Both the position numbers and the translations under genes were made by a program. A stretch of 64,000 nt of DNA from Diploptera punctata. Its lineage: Eukaryota > Arthropoda > Insecta > Blattodea > Blaberidae. The stretch is from NCBI GenBank assembly GCA_030220185.1, contig JASPKZ010007797.1, forward strand, positions 2,090,001-2,154,000, written 5' to 3'. Below are positions 21,865-32,664 of this stretch, in pieces. The first letter of the stretch is position 1. Each line of letters opens with the position of its first letter. The notes under the pieces were generated by a model. It worked only from the letters and a program-made list of their open reading frames with translations, searched no databases and was not told where the DNA came from.

Positions 21865-22995
21865 TATATAATAATAGCAGATTTGTTTTGTCTTTTACTT
21901 CAGAATTAAGGTTTCTTATACATTTATATACTTTGTCTTGTCTTCCGTGTAAATTGTGTTCCGTTTCTGCTATGTATCTATCCCAATGTTCTCTATTTAA
22001 TTTTCTGGTACATTTTTTTACTAATGCTCTTGTTCTATTATATTCTATTCTGTTTTGGTCATTCTTGTTGTTTAGGTATTTTAAGTAGGCCTCCTTTTTA
22101 TCTCTTACCAATTTCTGGATTTCGGGATCGCATTTTTTAGTCCTTTGTTTCTTCCTCCTACTTTCTTTGTTCCTAATACTTCTTTTGCTGTTTTATGTAC
22201 GAATCCTTTTATACTATTCCATTCTTCTTCAATTTCCTTTTTTGGCTTTTCCGCATTTGTATAATCTTCTAGCCTTCTTTTGTATAAATCTTGTATCGAT
22301 TCTATTGTATCTTCTAACAAATTTATTTTATAAAATTCTTGTTTATTTTCCTGCTTCTTCTTTAATTCTTTATTCCAATTTCTATACCATTTCTTTTGTA
22401 TATCTATTTTACTAATCAATAGGTAATGGTCACTATGGATATCGCTTCCTTTGAAGACTCTTGTGTCTCTGACTAGATTTTTCATTTTTTTGATTAACCA
22501 TAATGTAATCTATTATAGAGCATAATCCTCTCTCACTATTATTTATGTATTTTCTTATGTCTGAAGTAATTGTTCGTTATTCTTAATTGGTTAAAGCATG
22601 CGAAATTTAATAACGTTTTCCTATTATAATTTAGCGTATCTTCTCCATTGTTTCCCGTTACATTTGTAATTGGTGTTTTCCCTATACGTGCATTTGCATC
22701 TCCTGCTATGATTAAATAATCGTTTTTGTTTGTTTGATCTATTATCTTTTGTAGTTGTTCGTAAAATTCTGTTGTTTCTTGTTTGTTGCCTTCCTCTGGT
22801 GCGTAGATTCTTATTACAGTAAGATTTCCTTTTGGTATTTTGCATCTTATTTTCATTATTCTCTGATTTGTCCATTCGTATGGAGTTATTGTTTTCCTTA
22901 AACTTGTGCTTACTAATATTGCTACTCCTACTTGAGTTTTTTCTGTTATTTCTACTCCTCTATAAAACATTATGTAGTTACTTAAATCCCTAATC
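21865..22995 (-). mobile_element. LINE family F, endonuclease half
   Basis: Minus strand: APE-type endonuclease from IMFYRGVEITEKTQVGVAIL through IIAGDANARIGKTP (GD.NAR.G catalytic block) to LRITNNYFRHKKIHK, then the linker to RT ending KCIRNLNSEVKDKTNLL, where the insertion begins. The N terminus of the endonuclease is missing. Frameshifts occur at about 22540 and 22110. Together with 18620-20130 this is one element split by 1.7 kb. Confidence 0.87.
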
Positions 22996-23151
22996 AATAA
23001 TTACAACTTAAAATAGTTTATTACATATGGGTGATGCATTTGAGTCGATTCTTATGAAAGAAAATGGCTGAAAGTGTCGAGTTTTCTATTGCTGTGTCGT
23101 CATCTCCCTGTCAAAAGTGACAGTAATTGTGGCGCGAATGGCGGAAGGATA

Positions 23152-23258
23152 TTGCTTTTACAACGTACGTCGATGTTCATAACCAATGAAAAGCGAGCAG
23201 GTCACGTGGTTTTGTTTTGACGAGGATCACTTTAAGAGCGGACAAAGTATAGTTATAA
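23152..23258 (-). repeat. Right arm of the 100-bp inverted repeat
   Basis: Inverted match to 18387-18490, including CCAATGAAAAGCGAGCAGGT and ACGAGGATCACTTTAAGAGC. It contains CACGTG. Confidence 0.8.
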
Positions 23259-23299
23259 GATTCAAGATTGGCCATGGAATTATTGATGAAGAGACTTAC

Positions 23300-23783
23300 C
23301 GATCATGATGGCAGCGCGATTGGTGGTTCTCTTGGCACGGTAGGTGAGCGGTCTAGTGACAGAGAAGTATCGGTCGAAGCTGATGATGAGCAGATTGAGC
23401 ACTGAAGCATTGCTGGCGAGGTAGTCTAGCGCGAGCCACGTGTCACATATGTGCGGACCGAGTGGCCAGTAGCCGAACAGAGTGTAGACCGTAAACAGAG
23501 GCATCGAGATGAGTCCGATGGCGAAGTCGGCCACGGCGAGGCTGAACAAGAAGTAGTTGCTGATGGTTTGAAGTTGTTTGTCAATCTTGAAAGATATCAT
23601 CACCATTGAATTGCCCACCACCGTCACGATACTGAGGGTACCTGCCACTATTGCTATCAATACCATCTCCAGGATGGAATAGCGGCCTGCACCCTCGGGC
23701 ACTGAGGGGCCCAGGGAGGCGTTCACCACCCCCTCTCCCGTGGCGTTCAGCATCCTGGAAGCTTACATTCTCATCAAAGCTTC
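23300..23783 (-). CDS. mAChR-A: Muscarinic acetylcholine receptor A-type, first coding exon (TM1-TM3)
   Basis: ATG at 23753 is preceded 12 bases upstream by an in-frame TAA, and the exon has a CAG acceptor at 23784, so 23754-23783 is 5' leader and more leader exons lie upstream. The N terminus has two N-glycosylation sites (NAT at residue 3, NAS at 11). TM1 is [22 protein letters not shown]2 includes [17 protein letters not shown]3 carries the transmitter-binding Asp in [13 protein letters not shown] and ends SFDRYFSV, the DRY-type G-protein switch. The frame runs to AAIMI and a phase-1 donor G|GTAAGT at 23300. It joins the 15677 exon to give a TM1-TM5 protein of about 244 residues. The GC content is higher than in the flanks, as expected for conserved coding sequence. 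Confidence 0.96.
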
Positions 23784-23937
23784 CTGAAACAAAAGAAAAA
23801 CATTATTATATAAAAGTAATTATATTTAACCCAAAAGAAAATGCAATTATTTGCTTACAAATAGGTTCATTCATTTTGAGAATTTTCCTCTTTATTGAAG
23901 ATTTTCTCCAACCAATATCAATAATTAACATGTTTTA
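23784..23937. other. Intron sequence upstream of the receptor start exon
   Basis: Pyrimidine-rich acceptor tract next to 23784, then AT-rich DNA. Confidence 0.6.
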
Positions 23938-24140
23938 TATACAGATTTTTAATGTTTACACATCTTTCTGTGCCTAAAGTTTTATTTTTCTTCTCCACTC
24001 GTCTCTACCCATCCACACCATGTCCTCCAGTCCTCTTGTTCTCATTCCAGTTCTTATTTCTTGCATCCATGGGTTTCGAGGCCTTCCTTTCCTTCTTCTT
24101 CCAGGTGGACACCATTCCACTGTTTTTCCTGGGTAACCTT
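23938..24140 (-). mobile_element. LINE family B, 3' end fragment
   Basis: Antisense of the family B 3' end: ATATACAGATTTTTAATG tail side, TCTTTCTGTGCCTAAAG, and the WMQEIRTGMRTRG-type coding end. 5' truncated at about 24140. Confidence 0.82.
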
Positions 24141-24141
24141 A

Positions 24142-25237
24142 ATAATGATTTAGAAGAACTGAGCAGTTTCACTACGAGACAGATAATAGAAAAGATAATT
24201 AAATTTACCCACATATTTAGCTTTCGTGGATCTTGAAAAAGCCTTTGATAAGGTGATAAGAAGAAAATTGTGGGAAATAATGAAGGCAAGAGGGTACCAG
24301 GCTCAACTTATAGAAGGAATAAAAAGTCTTTATAATGACACGAAACTTATCCTTAATTTAGATAATTATTCCAGAGAAGAAATTTTAATAAATCAAGGAG
24401 TTCGACATGGGTGTACATTATCACCTACATTGTTTAATATATATTTTTGACGAGGTTATACGAAAATGAAAAAATCAAGTCTAATAGGAATACAAATTAA
24501 TAAGGAAATGTATATGAATATTTTAATGTATGCAGACGATCTGGTAATTATACAGAAGTCAGAGGATGATTTACAAAGAGCCATTTACACGTTGAATCAA
24601 TTAGGATTCTATTATAAACTCAAAGTCTCAACTTCAAAAACTAAAATTATGGCTTTTCAGGGCAAAGTGCCAGTCAGAGCAAAAATAGTAATCAGTAATG
24701 AAATAATAGAACAGATAGCACACTTTAATCCATCTTGGTTCAGATATAACATTCGTACAGCTACGAATGGGGTATAGATAAATAAATTAAACCGATATCA
24801 AATGATGTGTGGCACCATAAGAAGAACCCTCCGAAAGACTTGAAGAGAAACACAGCTCAGGTTTTATAATATTATGGCTGTTACTGTTCTTTTATATGGA
24901 TCTGAATCTTGGGTACTTACAAAAAAAGATATCTCACACATTCATGCCGCAGAAATGAAATTTTTAAGATCCGTAAAAGGATGTACACGCATGGATAGAT
25001 TACACAATGAATCAATAAGAAATGAACTGGGGATATTTTCAATAGTCGGTAAACTAGAAGAGCACAAATACCAATGGAAAGAACATTTAGACAGAATGGA
25101 CAATATAATATTACCCAAAAAGATCAACACCTACAAACCACATGGAAAAAGATCTTTGGGACGGCCAACGAAACGATGGACTTGAGACCGGAACAGGTCG
25201 CATTGACCTAATCCTGGAAAGGAAGAAGAAGAACCTT
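24142..25237 (+). mobile_element. RTE-type LINE family E, RT to 3' end
   Basis: RT from palm motif A (FVDLEKAFDKVIRRKLWEIM) through NQGVRHGCTLSPTLFNIYF, where one extra T shifts the frame, to NILMYADDLVIIQKSED (catalytic box intact), a stop near 24777, then the C-terminal domain (LLYGSESWVLTKKDI, AEMKFLRSVKGCTRMD, GKRSLGRPTKRW). The 3' end carries hairpin AGGTCGCATTGACCT (25195-25209) and a GGAAGAAGAAGAA tail. Confidence 0.87.
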
Positions 25238-25289
25238 AACAATGAGTTTTAAAAATACATAAATGACTACGGGCTTATAGACTATTCGT

Positions 25290-25720
25290 TTGTAACAAAC
25301 ATTCACAAATTTCCCTTAATTAAAGTTCTCCATCGTTCTCTGTCCTCTGTGTCTTGATCCGTTACACCAAATTTCCTCATTGAATTCTGAATGTTATTCT
25401 TCCAGCTTGTTCTTGGACTTCATTTTCTGCTCCTTCTTTCAATTTTCCATTCATAGACGGCCTTTGGTAGTCTTCCATCCTGCATTCTTCTTACATGCCC
25501 ATACCATTTTAGCCTTCTGTGTTCAATCTGAACCATTATACTTCTTTCTGCATTCATTCATTTTCTAATTTCTGTATTTCAAAACCTTTCTAGTCGAGAT
25601 TTTCTGGCAGCTCTTCTCCAAAAATCCATTTCAACTGCAGTTATTCTGTTGGCATATTGTTGTGTCATTACCCAAACTTACGATCCAAACAAATAAGTCA
25701 ATATATTAATTGTTTGTTCC
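25290..25720 (-). mobile_element. LINE, C-terminal fragment
   Basis: Minus strand shows the TQQYANRITAVEMDFWRRAARKS-type region of RTE polyproteins (near 25590-25670), then HRRLKWYGHVRRMQDGRLPK-type sequence (near 25480-25520), several frames. Confidence 0.65.
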
Positions 25721-25861
25721 TTCGCTATATATTTTTTAGGGATTTCTGAAGGAATAAAGCTATTGAAGTTGTTTTCATGAAAATATTTGAAAAAATACAG
25801 ATCTTCACGGATACTACCTAGTAGTCACCGAAAATGTACACGACAAAAAATGTAAGTATCT

Positions 25862-26092
25862 AACTAACTCACTGGCTCACTGACACTGTCTATCTCGTAA
25901 GTTCATGGACGCGCGGATATACGTTCACCATACATCGCTATGTATGAGAAGTTTTCCAATCATCCTCTGTATAATTTACTTTAATCAAATCGTGGTTAAT
26001 ATTATTTCTCCAACCTCATTCCTGGTCTACCTACTGGGCAATCCCTTTGGTTTCCTGGAAGGAGTTTCCATGCCTCTCTTTCATTCAGTTTA
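25862..26092 (-). mobile_element. LINE family A, 3' fragment
   Basis: Starts with TAACTAACTCACTGGC tail and runs antisense to KLLPGNQRDCPVGRPGMRLE. It abuts the 60-bp satellite. Confidence 0.85.
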
Positions 26093-26094
26093 AT

Positions 26095-27895
26095 AAAAGG
26101 TGTGTTGCTTTTATGTCTAACAAATGGCGCTCTCATTGCCATAAATGTAGCGTTTGTTGTTTTATGTCCAACAGATGGCGCTCCCATTGCCATAAAATGT
26201 TTTAAATAGTGTGTGTTGTTTTTACGTCAAACAGATGGCGCTCCGATTAACATTACATTTTTAATTTAGCGTGTTTTGATTTATGTCTAACAGATGGCGA
26301 TTCCATTTCCATAACATATTTAATATAGCGAGTGTTGATTTTACGTCTAACAGATGGCGATTCAATTGTCATAAAATATTTAATGTAGCGAATGTTATAT
26401 CTGTATCTAACAGATGGCTATTTCATTGTCATAAAATATTTAATGTAACGTGTGTTCTTTTTACGTCTAAAAGATGGCGATTCCATTGCCATAATATGTT
26501 TTATGTAGCGTATGTTGTTTTTAAGTCTAACAGATGGCGCTTCCATTACCATAAAATATTTAATTTAGCGTATGTTGTTTCTATGTCTATCAGATGGCGA
26601 TTCTAATATCACAAAATGTCTTATGTAGCGTATCTTCTTTTATGTCTAACAGATGGCGCTTCCATTAATATAAGATATTTAATGTAGCGTATGTTGTTTC
26701 TATATCTAATAGATGGCGATTCCATTGCCATAAAATGTTTTATGTAGCGTATATTGTTTTATGTCTAACTGATAGCGCTTTTACTATAAAATATTTAATG
26801 TATCGTATGTTGTTTATATGTGTAATAGATGGTGATTCCATTGCCATGAAATGTTTGATGTAGCATATGTTGTTTCTACGTATGACAGATGGTGATTTAC
26901 TTGCCATAATATATTTAAAGTAGCGGGGGTTAATTTTATGTCTAACAGATTGCCATAATATATTTAATATAGCGTATGTTGTTTTTACGTCTAACAGATG
27001 GCAATTTCTATGCCATAAAATGTTTAATGTATGATATGTTGTTTACGTCTAACAGAGAGCACTGCCTTTGCCAAAAAGTTAATGTCTCGTATGTTGTTTT
27101 TACGTTAACAGATAGTGGTCCTATTGCCATAAAATGTTTCATTATGTAGCGTATGTTGTTTATACGTCTAAAAGATGGAGATTCTATTGCCATCAAATAT
27201 TTAATGTACCGTATGTTGTTTTTTACGTCTAACAGACAGCGTTCCCATTGCCAAAAAAATTTAATGTAGCGTATGTTGTTTATACGAGTAACAGATGGTG
27301 CTCCCATTGCCCTTAAATGTTTTATGTAGCGTATGTTGTTATTGCGTCTAACAGATGGCGATTCCATTGCCATAACATATTTAATGTAGCGTATGTTGTT
27401 TTTATGTCTAACAGATGGCGATTCCATTGCAATAAAATGTTTAATATAGCGTATGTTGTTTTTATGTCTAACAGATTGCGCTTCCATTGCCATAAAATAT
27501 TTAATGTAGCGTATGTTGTTTTTATGTCTAACAGATGGCGATTCCATTGCAATAAAATGTTTAATATAGTGTATGTTGTTTTTACGTCTAACAGATTGCG
27601 CTTCCATTGCCATAAAATATTTAATGTAGCGTATGTTGTTTCTATGTCTAATAGATGGCTATTCCATTGCCATAAAATGTTTTATGTAGCGTATGTTGTT
27701 TTATGTCTTAGAGATGGCGCTTCAATTACCATAAAATATTTAATGTAGCGTATGTTGTTTCTATGTCTAACAAATGACAATTGCATTGCCATAAAATGTT
27801 TTATTTAGCGTATATTGTTTTATGTCTAACTGATGGCGCCTCCATTACCATAATATATTTAATGTATAGGGTATATTGCTTTTACGCCCATCAAA
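26095..27895. repeat. 60-bp tandem satellite, about 30 units, dimeric
   Basis: Head-to-tail units of about 60 bp (57-64). Shared core TAGCGTATGTTGTTT, then TATGTCTAACAGATGGCG. Two unit types alternate: type A has GATTCCATTGCCATAAAATG then TTTTATG; type B has CTTCCATTACCATAAAATAT then TTAATG. Hence the higher-order period is about 120 bp. Units 27421-27540 and 27541-27660 are nearly identical. Because 60 is a multiple of three, long spurious frames exist on both strands. Confidence 0.95.
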
Positions 27896-28689
27896 TAAAG
27901 CTGTTTTCAATTTTTCAGAAAAAGAAAGAAAGATAGTTTTACCTGTCGCAGGTGTGATTTGTATATAAAGACCCAGGCAAATCGAATGCAGGGTTGTGTA
28001 AACATTTTAAATGGACACCGTCTGGGAACCCAAGGTTTCTCTCTGAGGGGAGGAACCGAAGGTTTACGCGCCACTGGGCCCAAACCTGTCGCAGTGTAGC
28101 CCACATTACTATACTCAAAACAGTCGTGAAGAGCTTTCAGAGATTTTAGAATTTTGAAAAAATTATCATTTACATTTTTATTCACATAGAAGTTGTGTGT
28201 GTGTGTGTGTTTTCCAGTATAACTTTGAAACACTTTAAAATTTTCATCCAAATTCGGTACACACATATAACCTACAGTCAGGAAAATATACTTTGTGTTA
28301 ATGGTCCCGTACAACCCCTAGGAACGGATGACATGTAATAACAATCGAAACATCTGTTATTATTATCGAATACATAGTTTTCGGGATCCTAGTGGTGGAG
28401 GCCAACATGTGGACATAATTGGGATCTAGTAAATTATTTTCAAATATTATATTCGACATAAGCATACATTTTCTGTCATGTTCTTGTATGTATCAGGCAC
28501 TAGCATGATCAGAATTTACAATATTACTCTTCAGTATAGCGGTCTAATTCCGCGACTAAGACTGTACATTTACACCTCGTCCGGGACCAGTTTTACCAAT
28601 AAGAAATTGTTATAATTCAAGAACTAATAAAATTATTGTAATGTCGTTTATTTTAAAACATAGATAAACTCCACAAGTTTTATGGTAAT
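27896..28689. other. Non-coding, nothing firmly recognised
   Basis: Contains a short (GT)n near 28196-28212 and a 135-codon minus-strand frame (27907-28314) without recognisable domains; probably chance. Confidence 0.35.
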
Positions 28690-29050
28690 AACAATGCAAT
28701 TGCGTAATTTTAAGTTTTGAATGAAATTACCTTATTTTAAGTTTTGTGATGACAACAATGAAATTACATAATTTTAAGTTTTGTGGCGACAACAATTAAT
28801 TAACGAAATTTTAAGTTTTGTGCTGACAACAATGAAATTACGTAATTTTAAGTTTTGTGGCAACAACAATTAATTAACGTAATTTTAAGTTTTGTGCTGA
28901 CAACAATGAAATAACGTAATTTTAAGTTTTGTGGTGACAACAATTAATTAACGTAATTTTAAGTTTTGTGATGACAACAATGAAATTACCTTATTCTAAG
29001 TTTTGTGGTGACAACAATAAAATTGCATAATTTTAAGTTTTATGATGATA
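28690..29050. repeat. 37-bp tandem minisatellite, about 9 units, dimeric
   Basis: Unit core TAATTTTAAGTTTTGTG then TGACAACAAT. Units alternate between endings GAAATTACG and TAATTAACG, giving a 74-bp higher-order period over most of the array. Confidence 0.92.
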
Positions 29051-29286
29051 AAAATATTAAATTACGTATATTTTCGTGTGTATTCGCTTTGTTGTTTGTT
29101 TTGATGTCTTCCAAAAAGATGGAGCTCCCCACATTATGGAAGGAAACTATGTTTTTTTAATCATTTAATACATCTCAATTAAGGTTAAATTATATTTCAA
29201 GATAAAAATATACGCAAAGGTTCGTAGCATTTGGCGCATGGGAATTAATAGTGCGTGCAAGAGAAAACATTGCGTTTAGATTAGAG

Positions 29287-29372
29287 TACTCAGATAGCTC
29301 ATTTGGTAGAGCATTCGCATAGAATCCGAAAGGTCCTGGGTTCAAAACCCAGCTGAGCGTATATTTTTCTCT
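29287..29372 (+). repeat. tRNA-like module with T-rich tail, copy T1
   Basis: Perfect D-arm (GCTC/GAGC) and perfect T-arm (CTGGG TTCAAAA CCCAG). The acceptor stem is weakened by one extra base, so a working tRNA is unlikely. Followed by TATATTTTTCTCTTCA. Confidence 0.7.
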
Positions 29373-30015
29373 TCAAATATAGGGAAACTGTGCTCAGGTT
29401 TTCTTAAGTCGTGAAAAAAAAATGTAACAGAATTTGTATCCGCTAACCTTGAAACCAGAAGTGCACATTTTACTGATTACGATACAAACTTGGGTTTATG
29501 TACGTTTTTGCAACAAACTGCATTGCAATAGTTTTTTCTAGCTTCTGTTCTATAGCAGTTTGTTATTGATAGCAGTGTTGGTCCAGGAAATTCTGTATTT
29601 TGAAGGATTTTCTGGATATGATAAATGGATTCAACGTGAACAATGTTCCATGTTCATCTGCAGTTATTGTGAAATGAGTAGTGTACCAGGATTGGAGTTG
29701 AAAATCCGGTCAGAGCATAAGGACTTACATCATATCTCCAGGGAGATCATGGATATATATTTATACCCTCACATCCTTTATCCCTTGAGAATTCAGACTT
29801 TGCTATGCATCGTTACCTATTACATTGGAGATTACATAAGCAATGGCTTTTAAAACATACCAGTGTTGTAAATATGGTGTGCAACCAAAAAAACTGAATG
29901 GGATTTTTATTTTTTTCTTACCAATGCCACCAGGTTGTCTTTATGAATTCTCTCCTGACATGTAACCCACTTCTTAAAATGTAGCGCCAGGAAGGTATTA
30001 TAGGTTATGAATAGG
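29373..30015. other. Non-coding; one unassigned frame
   Basis: A 97-codon plus-strand frame (29560-29853) has no recognised domain and a cysteine pair (FICSYC). I give it no function. Confidence 0.3.
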
Positions 30016-30021
30016 GCTCTG

Positions 30022-30585
30022 TAAAAAACAATTCTGGAAATGCATACTATTATGTATTACAGGGACTTTCAAAAAACGTTAAACTGAAAATATGTAAAAC
30101 TGCTATTCTCCCAGTTATATTATATGGGTGTGGAACATGGACTCTTACTTTAAGGGAGGAGAGAAGATTGCATGTATTTGAGAATAAAGTTCTTAGGAAG
30201 ATTTTTGGACCAAAGAGAGATGAACAGACAGGTAAATGGAGAAAACTTCATAATAGAGAGCTACACGATATGTATAGGAAGCCAGATATAATAAGAACAG
30301 TTAAGTCTCGTAGATTGCGATGAGCAGGATATATGGCAAGTATGGGGGATGAAAGAGGTGCATGGAAGCTACTGGTAGGAAAACCAGAGGGGAAAACGCC
30401 CAGTTGGTACACCAACAATGAGGTCGGAGACTAACATTATCCTTGATTTGAGGGAAGTAGATTATACAGGGGATGATTGGAAAACATTACCTCAGGATAG
30501 AGATGTATGGAGAGCTTATGTTCGCGCGGCCATAAACCTGTGAGTTCGATAATGCCGGTGAGTTAGTTAAGCTAGTCAGTTAGTT
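30022..30585 (+). mobile_element. LINE family A, C-terminal part and 3' end
   Basis: From NSGNAYYYVLQ-like sequence through KVLRKIFGPKRDEQTG and VGKPEGKTPSW to GATAATGCCGGTGAGTTAGTT. Frameshifts present. Confidence 0.85.
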
Positions 30586-30944
30586 TTAAAAGACCATTTA
30601 AAATATCTTTAAATACCTAAATATATCCTAAAAAGACCAAAAAACTGGAAAAGGACATAAAAAAGAGTTGCGGTTGCTAACGAATGGATAAAATCAACCT
30701 CACTACCTTCATCCTCTGCTCGAGGTAATTTTCACAAAGTGGCAACTTCTTAGAGAATTTGAAGTCGAAATATTTCAGGCGGTCAGTAGGCTGGTGGTTA
30801 AAAATACTGGGATATTTTGTGAAGGTTCAATGGTTTCTCGTGGAACAAAAGTGTTTGGAATGTCAAAAGTCTTTAGAAAGTAAAACTAGATAGTATTTTT
30901 AAAAAATTGGAATTGAAACTAGGCTGTGAGGGTTCTTGAATTAT
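30586..30944. other. Non-coding spacer
   Basis: Nothing recognised. Confidence 0.4.
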
Positions 30945-31400
30945 ACTAACTAACTCACTGGCACTATCGAACCCGTAGGATCATGACTGCGCGGACATAA
31001 GCTCTCCATACATTCCTATCCTGCGCTAATGTTTTCCAATCATCCCCTTTATTATCATCTTCCCTCAAATTATACTTATTGTTATTCTCCCATCTCATTA
31101 TTGCTCTACCAACTGGGCGTTTTCCCTCTGGTTTTCCTACAAGAAGCTTCCATGCACGTCTTTCATTTCCCATTCGTTCCACATACCCTGTTCATCGCAG
31201 TCTACGAGACTTAACTGTTCTTATTAAATCTGGCTTCCTATAAAGACCATGTAGTTCATTGTTATGTAGTTTTCTCCGTTCACCTATCTGCTCATCTCTA
31301 TTTGGTCCAAAAATTTTCCTAAAAATTTAATTCTCAAATACTTGTAATCTCCTTTCCTCCCTTAAAGTAAGAGTCCATGTTTCACATCCGTACACTTCAC
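30945..31400 (-). mobile_element. LINE family A, 3' end
   Basis: Tail ACTAACTAACTCACTGGC on the left. Coding end on the minus strand reads ERMGNERRAWKLLVGKPEGK then RPVGRAIMRWENNNKYNLRE. Confidence 0.88.
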
Positions 31401-31560
31401 ATTGTATAAATGTGGCCAAAAGAAGATAAAGTTGCAAAAACACCGTTGAGACATAAACACTGACCAATAAGTCAAAAAACCTCGAAAAATGACAAAAAAA
31501 TAATAAAATCTACCATTTTCTGGCTACAATGACACAAAATGTGTGTGTGTATATATGACA
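31401..31560. other. Non-coding spacer
   Basis: A-rich, ends in a short GT run. Confidence 0.4.
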
Positions 31561-31567
31561 TGAAAAG

Positions 31568-31660
31568 AAAAATAAATGCCTGAGCCGAGATTTGAACCCG
31601 AGTTTCTAAACTCTATACGTTCAGCGTTCTAACCATTTGAGCTACTCAGGAATCCTAACA
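31568..31660 (-). repeat. tRNA-like module with T-rich tail, copy T2
   Basis: On the minus strand: acceptor-like CCTGAG...CTCAGG, D-arm TAGCTCAAATGGTTAGAAC with one mismatch, a 5-bp anticodon stem with loop GTATAGA, and T-arm around GGGTTCAAATC. Followed by ATTTATTTTTCTTTTCA. Probably tRNA-derived, not a functional tRNA. Confidence 0.7.
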
Positions 31661-31669
31661 CATATATTT

Positions 31670-31695
31670 ATTATATATATATATATATATATAGT
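31670..31695. repeat. (TA)n microsatellite
   Basis: Short TA run. Confidence 0.85.
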
Positions 31696-32664
31696 ATTCT
31701 CAATTTACACGAGAGGTAGTGGGATATCGTTCCAACTGCCATCTAGTGGCCACTATAAGAAGTAAGCGTATTTAAAGTGAATATTTGCTTTATAGCAGTA
31801 ACGCTTGTATATTTGGATGTTATAACTATATATGAATTATGTTGGGCCTCGTCTTGAGACTTAAAATTTAAAAAAGAATTTTTTTTTCAACTTCAGAGTC
31901 CTAGTGATGAATATACTTTCGCATATCGGAACATATAACCCCAAAATTTCACCCCGCATCATCCCTCAATATTTTTAAAATGACAAAAAAATAATGGCCC
32001 TTAAACCTTCTGAGAAGTTCATAAATAATTGAGCTTCTGAGAATAATTCGGGCAGGACAACATCTGTCGGGTCCGGTAGTATCATACAATCAATTATGTT
32101 TATTGTAATTATTATTTAAGACTTTTTTTCTAAGCTGTTTAAGTACCGGTAGTTGACAAGGTCTTATGGTTTTAACTCTGCCAGGTAAATATTATTATTA
32201 TTATTATTATTATGATTATTATTTTGGTAGGTAATGAATGATAATGAAGCACCAGAAGAGTCCTTAAACTTAAACTTAGTATAAATCCGTACCATTAGCG
32301 CATATATTGTATCTTATAGATTTTGTACTCAAAAATAGGAAAAAATACTAGAAAATTTTCATCGCGTCATATTTTCTTGCTAAACTCGTGTTTGTAGTTT
32401 CATTTGGAATGAAACTCCTGTTTTAACTCGAAATCTGGCATCGCATTAAATGTCCTGTCTAAAGGTATTTCTTATTTTCAATTAATAGACTCAGGAATAA
32501 ATACAAAGAGCAAATGGCCAGAATGGGGGGACGGAAGATCAGGTTGGCCATGTCACAACAGAATAAAACTAAACATGTTATTGGACCAGCAGTAGTAAGA
32601 TACATTAACAGTGGATTTCACAAGAAATAAAATAAAAAATATAAACATTCGACACAGTATTATA
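31696..32664. other. Non-coding, nothing recognised
   Basis: Contains an ATT run at 32190-32225; no gene or repeat family identified. Confidence 0.4.

Larger units (their letters stand above)
15678..23299 (-). other. mAChR-A: Intron of the muscarinic receptor gene
   Basis: Bounded by GTAAGT (23299) and TTTCAG (15678). The 7.6 kb are mostly occupied by mobile elements listed separately; none shows coding sequence belonging to the receptor. Confidence 0.9.

Noticed and set aside
27008..27748. Frames of 143-201 codons on both strands
   Set aside because: Artefact of the 60-bp satellite; the unit length is a multiple of three, so one open unit keeps the frame open.
27907..28314. 135-codon minus-strand gene
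   Set aside because: No recognisable domain, contains a microsatellite-derived His-Thr run, and no splice or start context supports it.
26095..29050. CRISPR-like array
   Set aside because: Units are contiguous tandem repeats without unique spacers, in an insect nuclear context.
29287..29360. Functional tRNA gene
   Set aside because: D- and T-arms pair well, but the acceptor stem is out of register by one base and the same tail follows other tRNA-like repeats, so it is better read as tRNA-derived repeat.
29560..29853. 97-codon plus-strand gene
   Set aside because: No domain recognised; the length is within what AT-rich non-coding DNA gives by chance.
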